64,000 bases of DNA from Labilibaculum sp. (GTDB lineage Bacteria; Bacteroidota; Bacteroidia; Bacteroidales; Marinifilaceae), in the NCBI GenBank assembly GCA_016342745.1, contig JAEINT010000003.1, positions 267,300 to 331,299 of the forward strand, read 5' to 3'. Positions 1 to 8,716 of this stretch are shown piece by piece. Each line of letters opens with the position of its first letter. Within the stretch, counting starts at the first letter, position 1. Under the pieces are notes generated by a model. The model made no database searches and was not told where the DNA came from. It saw only the letters and a program-made list of their open reading frames with translations. A program made the position numbers and the translations under genes.

Positions 1-1
1 A

Positions 2-1126
2 GCAACCTATGGTGTAAATGGTAATTCTCCATCTCAATCGGCAAGAGTTCCTGTAATGAAGTTTAATCCAGGTAGTGCTCCATATACTGGTGCAGGTGTT
101 GATAATGCTTCTTTGGTAGAATTGGGTAATCCAACTCTTGGATGGGAAAAAGTGAAGCAGTTAAATCTTGCACTTGACTTTGCCATGTTTGGCAATAAAG
201 TATTTGGTAGCCTGGAAGTTTACAATAAGAAAAGTGAGGATTTACTAGCAAAAATTTCTTTGCCGTCAACCGATGGTACTCCTTCTCAGTTTTTTAATGG
301 CGCAGCTATGGAAAATAAGGGAATTGAGCTTAATTTGAATGGTAACTTTAAAATTGGTGAAGTAAACTGGAGACCAATACTAAACTTTGCTTATAATAAG
401 AATAAGGTAACTCAGGTTAATGAGGTTGATATATTACTTAATGATATAGGATCGAAAAAGTTTGTTGAAGGTTATGCCCTGTATCCATTGTGGTACTATA
501 AGTCTAATGGTTTAAATGAAAATGGTATTCCTACAGTAATAGGTAAAAATGGTACTGTTTATGACGCAAATACCAATATAAGTAGTACTGGAGTTTTTGC
601 TCCAGATCTATTATGGAATGCTGGAAGTCGAATTGCACCAACCGTAGCTTCTTTAACGAATGAATTTTCATACAAAGGGTTTAGTTTGCTTACAACTATA
701 ACGGGTAAATTCGGTCATAAAATGGAAACAGATGGTTTTAGATACGGATTTAGAGGCGATGGACAGAATCATCACGAGAATTTGGATGAAATGATTAATG
801 GAAACCATGAAAAGGTAGGAGAGTTTGCTTTACCTGAAGTGGCAGTTCCAAATTATGTGTCCTACGGGCAAACTTCTTATTACCTGCAATCAAGAATTGA
901 AGATGCTTCATTTATTCGATTTAAAGAGGTGATGTTGTCGTATAGAATGCCGAAATCTATTGTTTCAAAAATGGGATGTTCAGGATTAAAGTTATACGCT
1001 CATGTAAGCAATGTTGGTTTGTTATGGACTGCTAATGATAAAGATATAGATCCAGATTATCCAAAAAATGGATATTTCTTTAAGCCGGAAAGAACTTATA
1101 CGTTAGGATTAAATCTTAAATTTTAA
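2..1126 (+). CDS. SusC/RagA-type TonB-dependent outer-membrane transporter, C-terminal part (5' end outside window)
   Basis: The reading frame is open from base 2, so this is the 3' part (about 374 codons) of a longer gene and the internal ATG at 56 is not a start. The residues look like the C-terminal beta-barrel of SusC proteins: alternating strands, the GNPTLGWEKVKQLNLALDFA segment typical of the family (compare LRWEKTAVVNLGVDYA in the second SusC at 10020), and an end in LGLNLKF, a terminal aromatic as expected for BAM-inserted barrels. Known for the family: it forms the outer-membrane channel under a SusD lid and is energised by TonB. A SusD gene follows 12 bp downstream, so the two form a pair. 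The plug and N-terminal domains cannot be seen, so it is unknown whether this copy also signals. The substrate cannot be read directly; the thioredoxin-like genes downstream argue against a simple glycan locus. Confidence 0.93.
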   Translation, partial: ATYGVNGNSPSQSARVPVMKFNPGSAPYTGAGVDNASLVELGNPTLGWEKVKQLNLALDFAMFGNKVFGSLEVYNKKSEDLLAKISLPSTDGTPSQFFNGAAMENKGIELNLNGNFKIGEVNWRPILNFAYNKNKVTQVNEVDILLNDIGSKKFVEGYALYPLWYYKSNGLNENGIPTVIGKNGTVYDANTNISSTGVFAPDLLWNAGSRIAPTVASLTNEFSYKGFSLLTTITGKFGHKMETDGFRYGFRGDGQNHHENLDEMINGNHEKVGEFALPEVAVPNYVSYGQTSYYLQSRIEDASFIRFKEVMLSYRMPKSIVSKMGCSGLKLYAHVSNVGLLWTANDKDIDPDYPKNGYFFKPERTYTLGLNLKF

Positions 1127-1138
1127 ATAAGGAGAACG

Positions 1139-2575
1139 ATGAAAAATTTAATATATATATTAATTACAGTATTTCTTTTTACATCCTGTGATGATTACCT
1201 GGATGAAAAACCAGATAAAAATCAGCAGGAAGTGGAATTTGTTTCTGACATTAACTTGTTGTTGAATAGAACCTCAGGAGGTTTTATTAAAGATGTTAAT
1301 TTTTCCAATATCTGTGGCGATCAGGAGTATCACCTGGAGGTATACAATGTGTTCGGGCCATGGCTAAGTTTTCCTGATATACAGGAAAGTGTTTGGAAAG
1401 ATGATATATCAAGCGTTAGCAATTCTTCTTGGAGTGCAGCTTATGAAGCAATATGGTTTGCAAACTTTGTAATCAACTCAATTGATGGTTTAGAAGGAGA
1501 TGCTGATGAAAAGGCAAATTTAAAAGCTGAGGTACACTTGATAAAGGCCTATAAGCAATTCAATTTGGCATTGAAACACAGTTTGTATCCTTCTAATGAG
1601 AATGGGGACGAATTAGGTATACCTCTAAAGAATGAAACGGAGTTTGGTCAATTAACAGTGAGAGCTTCATTACAAGAAACATTTGAACAAATTGAAGCTG
1701 ATCTTATTGAAGGCTTGAAAATCGATAAACCAAGAACGGATTCTTGGAGGGAAAGTAATGCATCGGCAGCAGCCCTTGCAGCGAGATATTACCTGTATGT
1801 TCATGATTTTGTTAATGCTAAGAAGTACGCAGAAGAAGCGATTACTCTTCATTCAACAATGATAAATTTAGAAAATGACATTACTTTATCACCTTCATAT
1901 GGTGGTTCTTTAGTTGCTCATACATCAAGAATTGCTTCATATAGTCCTGAATTTTATACGAGCTGGGAAAGTCAGTACAAAATGTATTATGACGATGCTA
2001 CAGGCCTTTTTAAGTTACCTAGTAATGACTTATTGGATGTCTATGAACCTGAAGATTTAAGACTACAGTATTTCTTCTCGGATGCTTATTTCAAAACATT
2101 CTTTGGCTTAACCGAGAATAATTTGACATACGCCAAAAATGGTACACTGATAACAGGAACCGATGTTGCCGAAATGTATTTAATTCTTGCTGAATGTGCA
2201 GCAAGAGATAATGATTTCAATAGCTGCATGCAAAATGTAGAACAGGTCAGAGTAAATAGATTCGCGGCTGCCGACTATTCGGCATTACCTGTCGCAGGTT
2301 CTGTAAAAGAAGCTGTTGAGTTGATTGCCAATGAAAGATGGAGAGAATTTCCGTTTACATCGCTTAGATGGTACGATGTAAAACGCTTAAATGCAGAAGG
2401 TTTAATCGACCCAATAATTTTATCGAAAGATTACTTTGAAGTGGGTGAGTCTGCTATTGATTTTACTACTTCGAAAGTATATTCACTTGAACCAGGTACA
2501 AGAAAATATGCTCGTCCAATTCCTATGGAAGTGATTACCTTAACTGGTGGATCAGTTGAACAAAATACTTACTAA
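1139..2575 (+). CDS. SusD/RagB-family nutrient-binding outer-membrane lipoprotein
   Basis: A 478-residue protein with a lipoprotein signal peptide ending in FTSC (Cys17), so it should be lipid-anchored in the outer membrane facing outward as the lid of the SusC channel. The helical TPR-like middle and the C-terminal segment with ERWREF, LRWYDVKR and a final SVEQNTY are typical of SusD/RagB proteins. It starts 12 bp after the partial susC, with an AAGGAG Shine-Dalgarno-like sequence (1129-1134) just before the ATG, and is followed by a hairpin terminator at 2608, so the SusC/SusD pair looks like one transcript. Length is normal for the family. It resembles the SusD at 13596 in position and architecture. 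The bound ligand cannot be read from sequence. Confidence 0.94.
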   Translation: MKNLIYILITVFLFTSCDDYLDEKPDKNQQEVEFVSDINLLLNRTSGGFIKDVNFSNICGDQEYHLEVYNVFGPWLSFPDIQESVWKDDISSVSNSSWSAAYEAIWFANFVINSIDGLEGDADEKANLKAEVHLIKAYKQFNLALKHSLYPSNENGDELGIPLKNETEFGQLTVRASLQETFEQIEADLIEGLKIDKPRTDSWRESNASAAALAARYYLYVHDFVNAKKYAEEAITLHSTMINLENDITLSPSYGGSLVAHTSRIASYSPEFYTSWESQYKMYYDDATGLFKLPSNDLLDVYEPEDLRLQYFFSDAYFKTFFGLTENNLTYAKNGTLITGTDVAEMYLILAECAARDNDFNSCMQNVEQVRVNRFAAADYSALPVAGSVKEAVELIANERWREFPFTSLRWYDVKRLNAEGLIDPIILSKDYFEVGESAIDFTTSKVYSLEPGTRKYARPIPMEVITLTGGSVEQNTY

Positions 2576-2607
2576 ACAAGTTTAATAAATAGTTTTATAA
2601 TGAATTA

Positions 2608-2630
2608 AAGCCTCTTCGGAGGCTTTTTTA
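2608..2630 (+). terminator. Intrinsic terminator after susD (locus A)
   Basis: A 7-bp perfect stem (AAGCCTC/GAGGCTT) with a TTCG tetraloop is followed by a T run. It lies 32 bp after the SusD stop and just before the next ATG at 2642, so the thioredoxin gene may be partly uncoupled from susCD. Confidence 0.85.
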
Positions 2631-2641
2631 AAATCAATAAA

Positions 2642-3844
2642 ATGAAAAAAATATTTGGAGTGTTAGTGGCATTACTTATTTGTGGGAATGTTTTTTCACA
2701 AGGAATTGAATTTGAATACATCGGTTTTCAACAAGCTTTAGATAAGGCAAAAGCAGAAAACAAAATGGTGTTCATGGATTGTTACACTACTTGGTGCGGA
2801 CCTTGTAAGGCTCTGGCAAAAAATGTTTTCCCACAAAAAGAAGTTGGAGAGTACTATAATGCCAACTTTATCAACCTGAAAATGGATATGGAAAAAGGAG
2901 AAGGACCAGAGTTATTGAAAAAATATGATGTAAAGGGGTTTCCTACTCTATTATTTATTGATGCGGACGGTAATGTATTGTACAAAAGAGTAGGGGGAGG
3001 CTCTGCGAAAGATCTTATTACGGATGCGAAAAAGGCTACAGATCCGACAGAACGTATTGACTACGTGAAGAAAAAATATGAAGAAGGCGATCGCAGCGAG
3101 GAAATTGTAATGAAATACATCGGTTTGTTGGCTAAAAACAAATTAAAAGAAGAATTGAAGAAAGTAGGAATTGAGCTTCTTGCTGGATTTTCAAATGAAG
3201 ACCTATTGGATCCTGCTAAGTTTGAAACTTACAGAGTAGTCGGAGATGTAGTTGATAGTGAAAGGTTTAAGTTTGTTTTGGATAACAAGAATAAGTTTAT
3301 TGCTATATCAAACGAAGAAGCTGTGAATGACTTTATAATGAACATATACGTTGAAAATATAAGATCTGCAGTAGGTGGTACTGATATTGAAAAGCTGAAT
3401 ACTGCTGTTGAACTGTTTGAAACTAAATATCCAGATCCTCAAAATTATTTTTTCAATAGTCAATCTTATGATAAGTTTTATTTAGAGAATAAGAATTTTG
3501 AAGCATGGTTTGAGTCTAAAGAAAAAGCTGCTGAAGGGCTTGTGTCAGGGGAAAAACAGTATCAGAATGTATTAATTATGGCAGGATATAGAGTAGCACA
3601 AGATCCTATTTTTGACAATGTTGAGGGAGCTTATACTAAAGCAGAAAATTGGTTTAGACAAGTAGTTAAGTTCAACGAAAACTATGTTCATTCATATTCG
3701 GGTCTAGCTTACTTGTATCAAAAAATGAATCAGAAAGAAGAAGCTTTAAAGAATGTTCTCCTTTCTATTAAAAAATCCAAGGAGCAAGGGCATGCAGTAG
3801 ATCAGCGAATTTTAGATTTACAGAAATCTATTGAAGAGATGTAA
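2642..3844 (+). CDS. Secreted thioredoxin-fold protein with C-terminal helical (TPR-like) region
   Basis: A 400-residue protein with a cleavable signal peptide (about residues 1-19, ending VFSQ), followed by a thioredoxin-fold domain (about 25-135). The redox motif WCGPC has Cys52 and Cys55, and the expected cis-proline is in GFPT (Pro101). The rest is charged and helical; the segment near 335-400 (AEEALK-type pattern NQKEEALKNVLLSIKKS) looks like a TPR. It should act in the periplasm as a disulfide reductase or isomerase. A close paralogue lies at 16377 in locus B, with CXXC at the same residue numbers and the same FMDCYTTWCGPC block, which shows that the two SusCD loci share gene content. 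The natural substrate is unknown. Confidence 0.87.
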   Translation: MKKIFGVLVALLICGNVFSQGIEFEYIGFQQALDKAKAENKMVFMDCYTTWCGPCKALAKNVFPQKEVGEYYNANFINLKMDMEKGEGPELLKKYDVKGFPTLLFIDADGNVLYKRVGGGSAKDLITDAKKATDPTERIDYVKKKYEEGDRSEEIVMKYIGLLAKNKLKEELKKVGIELLAGFSNEDLLDPAKFETYRVVGDVVDSERFKFVLDNKNKFIAISNEEAVNDFIMNIYVENIRSAVGGTDIEKLNTAVELFETKYPDPQNYFFNSQSYDKFYLENKNFEAWFESKEKAAEGLVSGEKQYQNVLIMAGYRVAQDPIFDNVEGAYTKAENWFRQVVKFNENYVHSYSGLAYLYQKMNQKEEALKNVLLSIKKSKEQGHAVDQRILDLQKSIEEM

Positions 3845-4169
3845 AGCTTAATTTTAGAGAGAGACATGTTTATGCAGAAGCTAAATAATTAATTAGTTGA
3901 TTTTAGGTCAAGAATAATTTATGAAAAACCAATATGTTGGCTTCACCTTTGAATGTTCTTTAAAGAATGATTAGGAATAATTATCCATTTTATTTACTTC
4001 GGAAGGAGAATTGCATAGAAAAAAGACTTAAAAGATGGACAGTCATGAATATTGATGAATTTGAAGATAAATTACAATTTCATAAACATTGTTTTGAGGC
4101 AAATGAGTAATTCGAGATGTTAAAACAACAAATCGATAAATTATAAAATCTATAAAAAATTTAAATTCA
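3845..4169 (+). other. Gap between two thioredoxin-like genes, holding a possible broken small ORF
   Basis: In one frame an ATG at 3967 opens 47 codons to a TAA at 4108-4110, and the same frame then continues 11 more codons to a TAA at 4144-4146. The segment around the first stop (HKHCFEANE, stop, FEMLKQQIDKL) reads like one helical peptide cut by a nonsense codon, but I do not recognise a family. It could be a relic or chance. No terminator or clear promoter is seen. Confidence 0.25.
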
Positions 4170-5501
4170 ATGAAAAATATAATACTGATACTAGCATTTT
4201 GTTTAAGCTTAATTTCATGTGAAACAAAGCCTAAAACCGTTCACATTAAAGGGGAGTTGAAAGATTTTGCATCCGAGTTCATAATGAATAAATATTCTCC
4301 TTTGGGGATGTTGTTAAAGGAGGGTGAAAAAATTACGTTAGATGATCAAAATCGTTTTGAGATTACCTTTGAATTGGAAGAAGCGGCATATTATCGTTTA
4401 GGTAGAAATCTTCTTTATCTTACTCCTGGAGATAATTTGGAATTGACTTGCGATATGAATAAGCCAGAAGTAGGAAGTTTTATTGGTGATGCAGTTGAGG
4501 AGTGTAATTATTTAAAATCAAAACCTTTTCCTAAAGGGGGGTCGTACCTTACTCAAGGTGGGAATATGTTGAAAGATAATCCTACAAAAGAAATGGTGCG
4601 TGAGCGAATTGCCGTAAAGGTAAAAACCAGACAAGCCGAATTGGATGCCTTGCAAAATGTGAGCAAGAAATTCAGAAAAATGGAAAGTGCCCGAATTTTG
4701 TTTGATGCTGCTAATTCATTGACTTCGTATGGTTTTTATGCAGCCTACATGTCTAAAGTACCTCAAGATAAAATGAAACAATTCGCAGAGGAGGCTACAG
4801 CATTTTTCAAGAATGATATTGATCGTTATTGTGCAAATGGTAATGATGTAGATTACTTGAATGTAGATACTTATCTTTCGGTTGTGGATAGATGTATTCA
4901 GCTTGTTGGAGAAGAGAATTTTGATCAGAAAATTACTGATTTTGGGAAAGCATATTCTTTGATCATGAATCTTGGATATAGCGGGCCTGTTGCATCTATT
5001 TTAACAGAAAAGCAGAAAGTGGTTAAAGAATTAAAAACACCATCTTATATTGATGCAATAACTAAGGCTTTTAAAAAATATGATATCATCATGCCAGGCA
5101 AATTAGCAGCTGATCTAAATATGAAGAACAGAGCTGGAGAATCGGTTAAGTTGTCTGATTACAGAGATCAAATCGTTGTAATTGATGTATGGGCAACCTG
5201 GTGTGGACCATGTAAAGCTGAATCGCCATATTATGAGAAAATAGCTGAAAAGTACAAAGGAGATAAGATCAAATTTATTTCAATAAGTATTGATACCAAT
5301 ATAAAAGCTTGGGAAAAATATTTAGCTAAACATGAAAAGACTTCGGAACAATTAATTTGTAACAGAACTGAGTTCGAGAAGTATGTTTTGCAAGGAGTAC
5401 CAAGATTTATGGTAATCGATAAAGAAGGAAAAATTATTGATGTATTTGCACCAGCACCATCCAATCCGGAATTTGAAAAACTTATTGTAGGCACACTTTA
5501 A
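4170..5501 (+). CDS. TlpA-like thioredoxin-family lipoprotein (N-terminal DUF4369-like domain)
   Basis: A 443-residue lipoprotein: short signal peptide ending in LISC (Cys17), an N-terminal beta-rich DUF4369-like domain (about 22-125, starting VHIKGELK), a helical middle, and a C-terminal TlpA/AhpC-like thioredoxin domain (about 310-443). The active site is DVWATWCGPCK with Cys345 and Cys348, and the cis-proline is in GVPRF. The family is membrane-anchored and reduces or isomerises disulfides in the cell envelope; such proteins are frequent next to SusCD pairs in Bacteroidota. The next gene (5525) is a tandem paralogue and the last ~180 bp of the two genes are almost identical. Its precise partner is unknown. 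Confidence 0.9.
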   Translation: MKNIILILAFCLSLISCETKPKTVHIKGELKDFASEFIMNKYSPLGMLLKEGEKITLDDQNRFEITFELEEAAYYRLGRNLLYLTPGDNLELTCDMNKPEVGSFIGDAVEECNYLKSKPFPKGGSYLTQGGNMLKDNPTKEMVRERIAVKVKTRQAELDALQNVSKKFRKMESARILFDAANSLTSYGFYAAYMSKVPQDKMKQFAEEATAFFKNDIDRYCANGNDVDYLNVDTYLSVVDRCIQLVGEENFDQKITDFGKAYSLIMNLGYSGPVASILTEKQKVVKELKTPSYIDAITKAFKKYDIIMPGKLAADLNMKNRAGESVKLSDYRDQIVVIDVWATWCGPCKAESPYYEKIAEKYKGDKIKFISISIDTNIKAWEKYLAKHEKTSEQLICNRTEFEKYVLQGVPRFMVIDKEGKIIDVFAPAPSNPEFEKLIVGTL

Positions 5502-5524
5502 TTACAGACATATAATTTAATACA

Positions 5525-6859
5525 ATGAAAAATTTATTAATAGTTCTAGCAATCTGTTTGACTTTTGTTTCCTGCGAGACAAAACCAAAAACAGTTCATA
5601 TTAAAGGAGAGTTAAAGAATTTTGCTTCTGAATTTTTGATGGCAAAGGGAACTCCAGAAGCTCTGTTATTGAAAGAGGGAGTTAAGATTACGCTTGATGC
5701 AGAAAATTAGTTTGATATCACATTTGAATTGGATGCTCCGGCCTACTATCAATTGGGAAGAAACACGTTATACTTAACTCCAGGTGATAGTCTGGAATTG
5801 GTTTGCCATAATAATGATTTCATCTCATCAAGCTTTAAAGGAGATGCAGTTGAAGCTTGTGAATATTTAAAATCAAAACCCTTTCCAAAAGCAGGATCTT
5901 ATCTTGAAGCAGGTAAAATTTTACAAGACAAGCCTACAAAAGAGGTGGTTCGTGAAAGAATTGAATTAAATGTGAAGGAAAGACAAGCTGAATTAGCTGT
6001 TTTAACAACTGTGAGCGAAAAATTCAGAAAGATGGAGAATGGCCGTATATTGTTTGATGCAGCTAACTCACTTAAGATGTATGGTATTTACGGAGCTTTT
6101 GCGACTAAACTTCCTCGAGAAGAAATGCCGAAATTCATGGATGAATCAAATGAGTTTTTCAAAGAGGATATCAATAGATATTGTGCAAATGCTGGCGATG
6201 CTGATTACTTAAATGTTGGTGCCTATCTTTCTGTTGTAGACAGATGTGTTGAGCTTCTGGGAGAGGAAAATGTTGATCAGGAGGTTATTGATTTTGGGAA
6301 AGCTTATGGCCTAATCATGAATTTAGGATTTAAAGGGCCTCTGGCATCAATCTTGACTGAAAAGCAAAAAGTTCTGGCAGATATAAAAACGCCATCCTAT
6401 ATTGATGCAATAACTAAGAGCTTTAAAAAGTACGATATTATTATGCCAGGAGAAATGGCAGATGATTTGAACATGAAGAACCGAGAAGGTGTTGCAGTAA
6501 ATCTATCTGACTTTAAAGGCAAAATTGTTGTGATTGATGTTTGGGCAACATGGTGTGGTCCTTGTAAAGCAGAATCTCCATTTTTCGAAAAGTTGGCTGA
6601 AAAGTACAAAGACAATTCAAATCTCAAGTTTGTTTCAATAAGTATTGATACGAACCTAAAAGCTTGGGAGAAATATTTAGCTAAACATGAAAAGATCTCC
6701 GAACAATTAATTTGTAACAGAACCGAGTTTGAGAAGTATGTTTTGCAAGGAGTACCAAGATTTATGGTAATCGATAAAGAAGGAAAAATTATTGATGTAT
6801 TTGCACCTGCACCGTCTAAGCCTGATTTCGAAAAAATTATTGTGAAAGCCTTGAGTTAA
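5525..6859 (+). pseudogene. Tandem copy of the TlpA-like lipoprotein gene, interrupted by an in-frame TAG
   Basis: This is a paralogue of the gene at 4170, with the same lipobox (VSCETKPK) and the same VHIKGELK start of the DUF4369-like domain. The frame hits TAG at 5708-5710 (codon 62) and resumes at once in the same frame: DAEN, stop, FDITFELD against DDQNRFEITFELE in the first copy. The remaining 382 codons are intact, with the WCGPC thioredoxin site and GVPRF. A one-base change from CAG or AAG would create the stop. No in-frame ATG lies close to the stop to restart a lipoprotein, so the C-terminal part would lack a signal peptide. This looks like a recent nonsense mutation; a sequencing error is the main alternative. 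The 3' 180 bp nearly match the first copy, which suggests gene conversion. Confidence 0.8.
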
Positions 6860-6902
6860 TAAATGCACTTACTATAGTGTTGTAAATATTTGTAAAAGTA
6901 GG

Positions 6903-6933
6903 GGAGTTGCACTTGATGCAACTCCTTTTTTTT
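6903..6933 (+). terminator. Strong intrinsic terminator closing locus A
   Basis: A 9-bp perfect stem (GGAGTTGCA/TGCAACTCC) with a 5-nt loop is followed by eight T. It lies 43 bp after the second TlpA-like reading frame. Confidence 0.92.
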
Positions 6934-7051
6934 GTAGAGTTAATTTTTAGATTGAGTTTGTATTCAGTTAAATCGTTAGTTGAATTTTGTGAATTTTTCG
7001 GAATTAGGTGAAATCCCCAATTATTGGCCGCCACAACTTGCCAATGGGATA

Positions 7052-7092
7052 CAAAAAAGTCCCGAGGGAATGGTTATACATGCCTCGGGACT
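7052..7092 (-). terminator. Terminator of the minus-strand small gene at 7144-7509
   Basis: A 10-bp stem (AGTCCCGAGG/CCTCGGGACT, 7058-7067 with 7083-7092) is followed, on the minus strand, by a T run (plus-strand AAAAAA). It sits 51 bp downstream of the minus-strand stop, so it fits that gene. Confidence 0.85.
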
Positions 7093-7143
7093 AATAAAAA
7101 CAAGTGTTTAGCTACATTATAAGTAGACTAACTTTGGTGTGAC

Positions 7144-7509
7144 TTATTTCTTTTTTTCTGATTTGTTTTTTTGAAGTTTCAATTTTACGATGCTGTCAGT
7201 AGTAAAATAATTGATTCCCAAAGAATCAATTTTTATACAGACACCTTTTGTTTCAGAATTTACAATCGTATCATTACTTGCGTTTAATACAATTTTTTTT
7301 CCATTAGAAAGAATTAAAGTAGCCTGTTTTTTTCCAGGCTTAATTTTTTCATCTGCTTTTACTTGACTGTTTACTGGTAAGGCAAAAGTTAATAAAACTA
7401 GTACTGTTACCATTTGTTTAATGCCCATAGCTTTGCATTTGGCTACATTCTCAAATGTGCCATTTAACTCCAACCAGATTTTTGATCTGGCAATCTTTCT
7501 CTTCTTCAT
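7144..7509 (-). CDS. Small exported protein resembling the start of a FecR domain
   Basis: A 121-residue minus-strand ORF, divergent from the ECF sigma gene. The ATG has a good AGGGGG Shine-Dalgarno sequence 5 nt upstream (plus strand 7515-7520), and the gene has its own terminator at 7052. An unusually long basic N-region (about 32 residues) precedes a hydrophobic segment (MVTVLVLLTFALPVNSQ), so it should be exported or membrane-held. The C-terminal half includes ATLILSNGKKIVLN, which resembles AVLELSNGKIIYLE in the neighbouring FecR (8717) and the start of FecR domains in general. No second FecR strand set or DUF4974 is present. It may be a truncated anti-sigma relic or a small interacting protein; expression signals look intact, so I keep it as a gene. 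The function is unknown. Confidence 0.65.
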   Translation of the reverse strand: MKKRKIARSKIWLELNGTFENVAKCKAMGIKQMVTVLVLLTFALPVNSQVKADEKIKPGKKQATLILSNGKKIVLNASNDTIVNSETKGVCIKIDSLGINYFTTDSIVKLKLQKNKSEKKK

Positions 7510-7923
7510 TATTTCCCCCTATAGAATAAACTAATATTCTGCTTTTAAACTTATACAATACAATAACAGTCGAAAAGGCAAATAGGGTGAATCATTTGAT
7601 GTTATTTTCTGTTAAAAAACTGTTAAGCCTATTTATAGGAGTTTTTTTGCTTAAAATATTGTGATACCAGAATACTTTATATTCAAATTATGGATTTAGA
7701 TATTAATAATACCTCAAGATCTCTGCTCTCTTTTTAAAAAAAACATGCACAGTTAATAGATCATCGTTTTTTTTGAAACTAATTGGTTATTAGCTCAGTT
7801 TTTATTGTGATAAAGGCGTAAAGTGTGCTCTATATAAAAACAAATTGTAGCCTTGGATTTTGATTAAAACAAAATCTGTTTAAATTAGTGCTCTCTAACA
7901 AACCATTATTTACCCACTAACTA
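7510..7923. other. Divergent intergenic region between the small FecR-like gene and the ECF sigma gene
   Basis: The 414 bp are AT-rich with no ORF worth calling. The promoters of both divergent genes should lie here, but I found no perfect TAnnTTTG element; the nearest candidate is TAGCCTTG at 7847-7854. No hairpin terminator is seen. Confidence 0.5.
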
Positions 7924-8475
7924 TTGAAAACCCCTGATAAAATAAGGCTTGATAAGTCCAATTTTAAGCAAATTTTCGAGAAGTATTTCGCGGGTTTGGT
8001 TGGCTTTGCTAACAACTATGTTGGCGATGTAAGCTTGAGTGAAGACTTGGTGCAGGAGGTGTTTGTTAGTTTATGGGAAAAACAAGATGAGTACCAGAGC
8101 GAAACAGCATTAAAAGTTTATTTGTATCGCGCTGTTCGTAACAAGTGTTTAAATTACATCAAACACGAGCAGGTTAAGAAGAATTACCAAGAGGAAACCA
8201 TACACAGTTTAGAAACGGAAGAGTTTTTCCTTGATCAGGTCCTTTCTGAAGAGGTTTCTAGAATGTTGCACAAATTTATAGATGAATTACCTCCACAGCG
8301 CCAGCAAATAATTCGTTACAGTCTATTGGGTTTAAAAAATCCGGAAATTGCAGATATTATGGGTTTAAAATTAAATACCATTAAATCGCACAAACAAAAT
8401 GCCTACAAGCAAATTCGTGATAAATTTGGAAAGCATGCTTTGCTAATTGCAGCTCTTTTAGAAATTAATTTGTAA
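7924..8475 (+). CDS. ECF-type RNA polymerase sigma factor
   Basis: A 183-residue sigma-70 family protein. Region 2 is at about 12-80 (VGDVSLSEDLVQEVFVSLWEK, the usual SEDLVQEVF helix) and region 4 at about 120-172 (LPPQRQQIIR, then the helix-turn-helix NPEIADIMGLKLNTIKSHKQNA). The start is TTG at 7924: an in-frame TAA at 7918-7920 rules out anything further upstream, and the next in-frame Met is beyond region 2. It is followed by FecR (8717), a SusC with an STN domain (10020) and SusD. In this arrangement, substrate bound by SusCD signals through FecR to release the sigma factor, which turns on the locus. No output domain beyond regions 2 and 4 is present. Confidence 0.93.
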   Translation: MKTPDKIRLDKSNFKQIFEKYFAGLVGFANNYVGDVSLSEDLVQEVFVSLWEKQDEYQSETALKVYLYRAVRNKCLNYIKHEQVKKNYQEETIHSLETEEFFLDQVLSEEVSRMLHKFIDELPPQRQQIIRYSLLGLKNPEIADIMGLKLNTIKSHKQNAYKQIRDKFGKHALLIAALLEINL

Positions 8476-8716
8476 ACAGAAAAGCTCAATTTCTGTAGTA
8501 AATATAGCGTCTAAGAGTTCTTGGCTTGGAAAGAATAACCTTTTTTTACAAAAAATAACATTTTCACTAACACCCTTTTCTTACTTAGTGGTCTTTTATA
8601 TAAATGGGTTGAAAGATTCGTTTAATAGCTATTAAATATTTACGCGTAAAATCTACTTACTGGTTCTTTGTAATTGATTGAACTAATAAGTAATAGAATC
8701 ACACCAAAAAGAAAAG

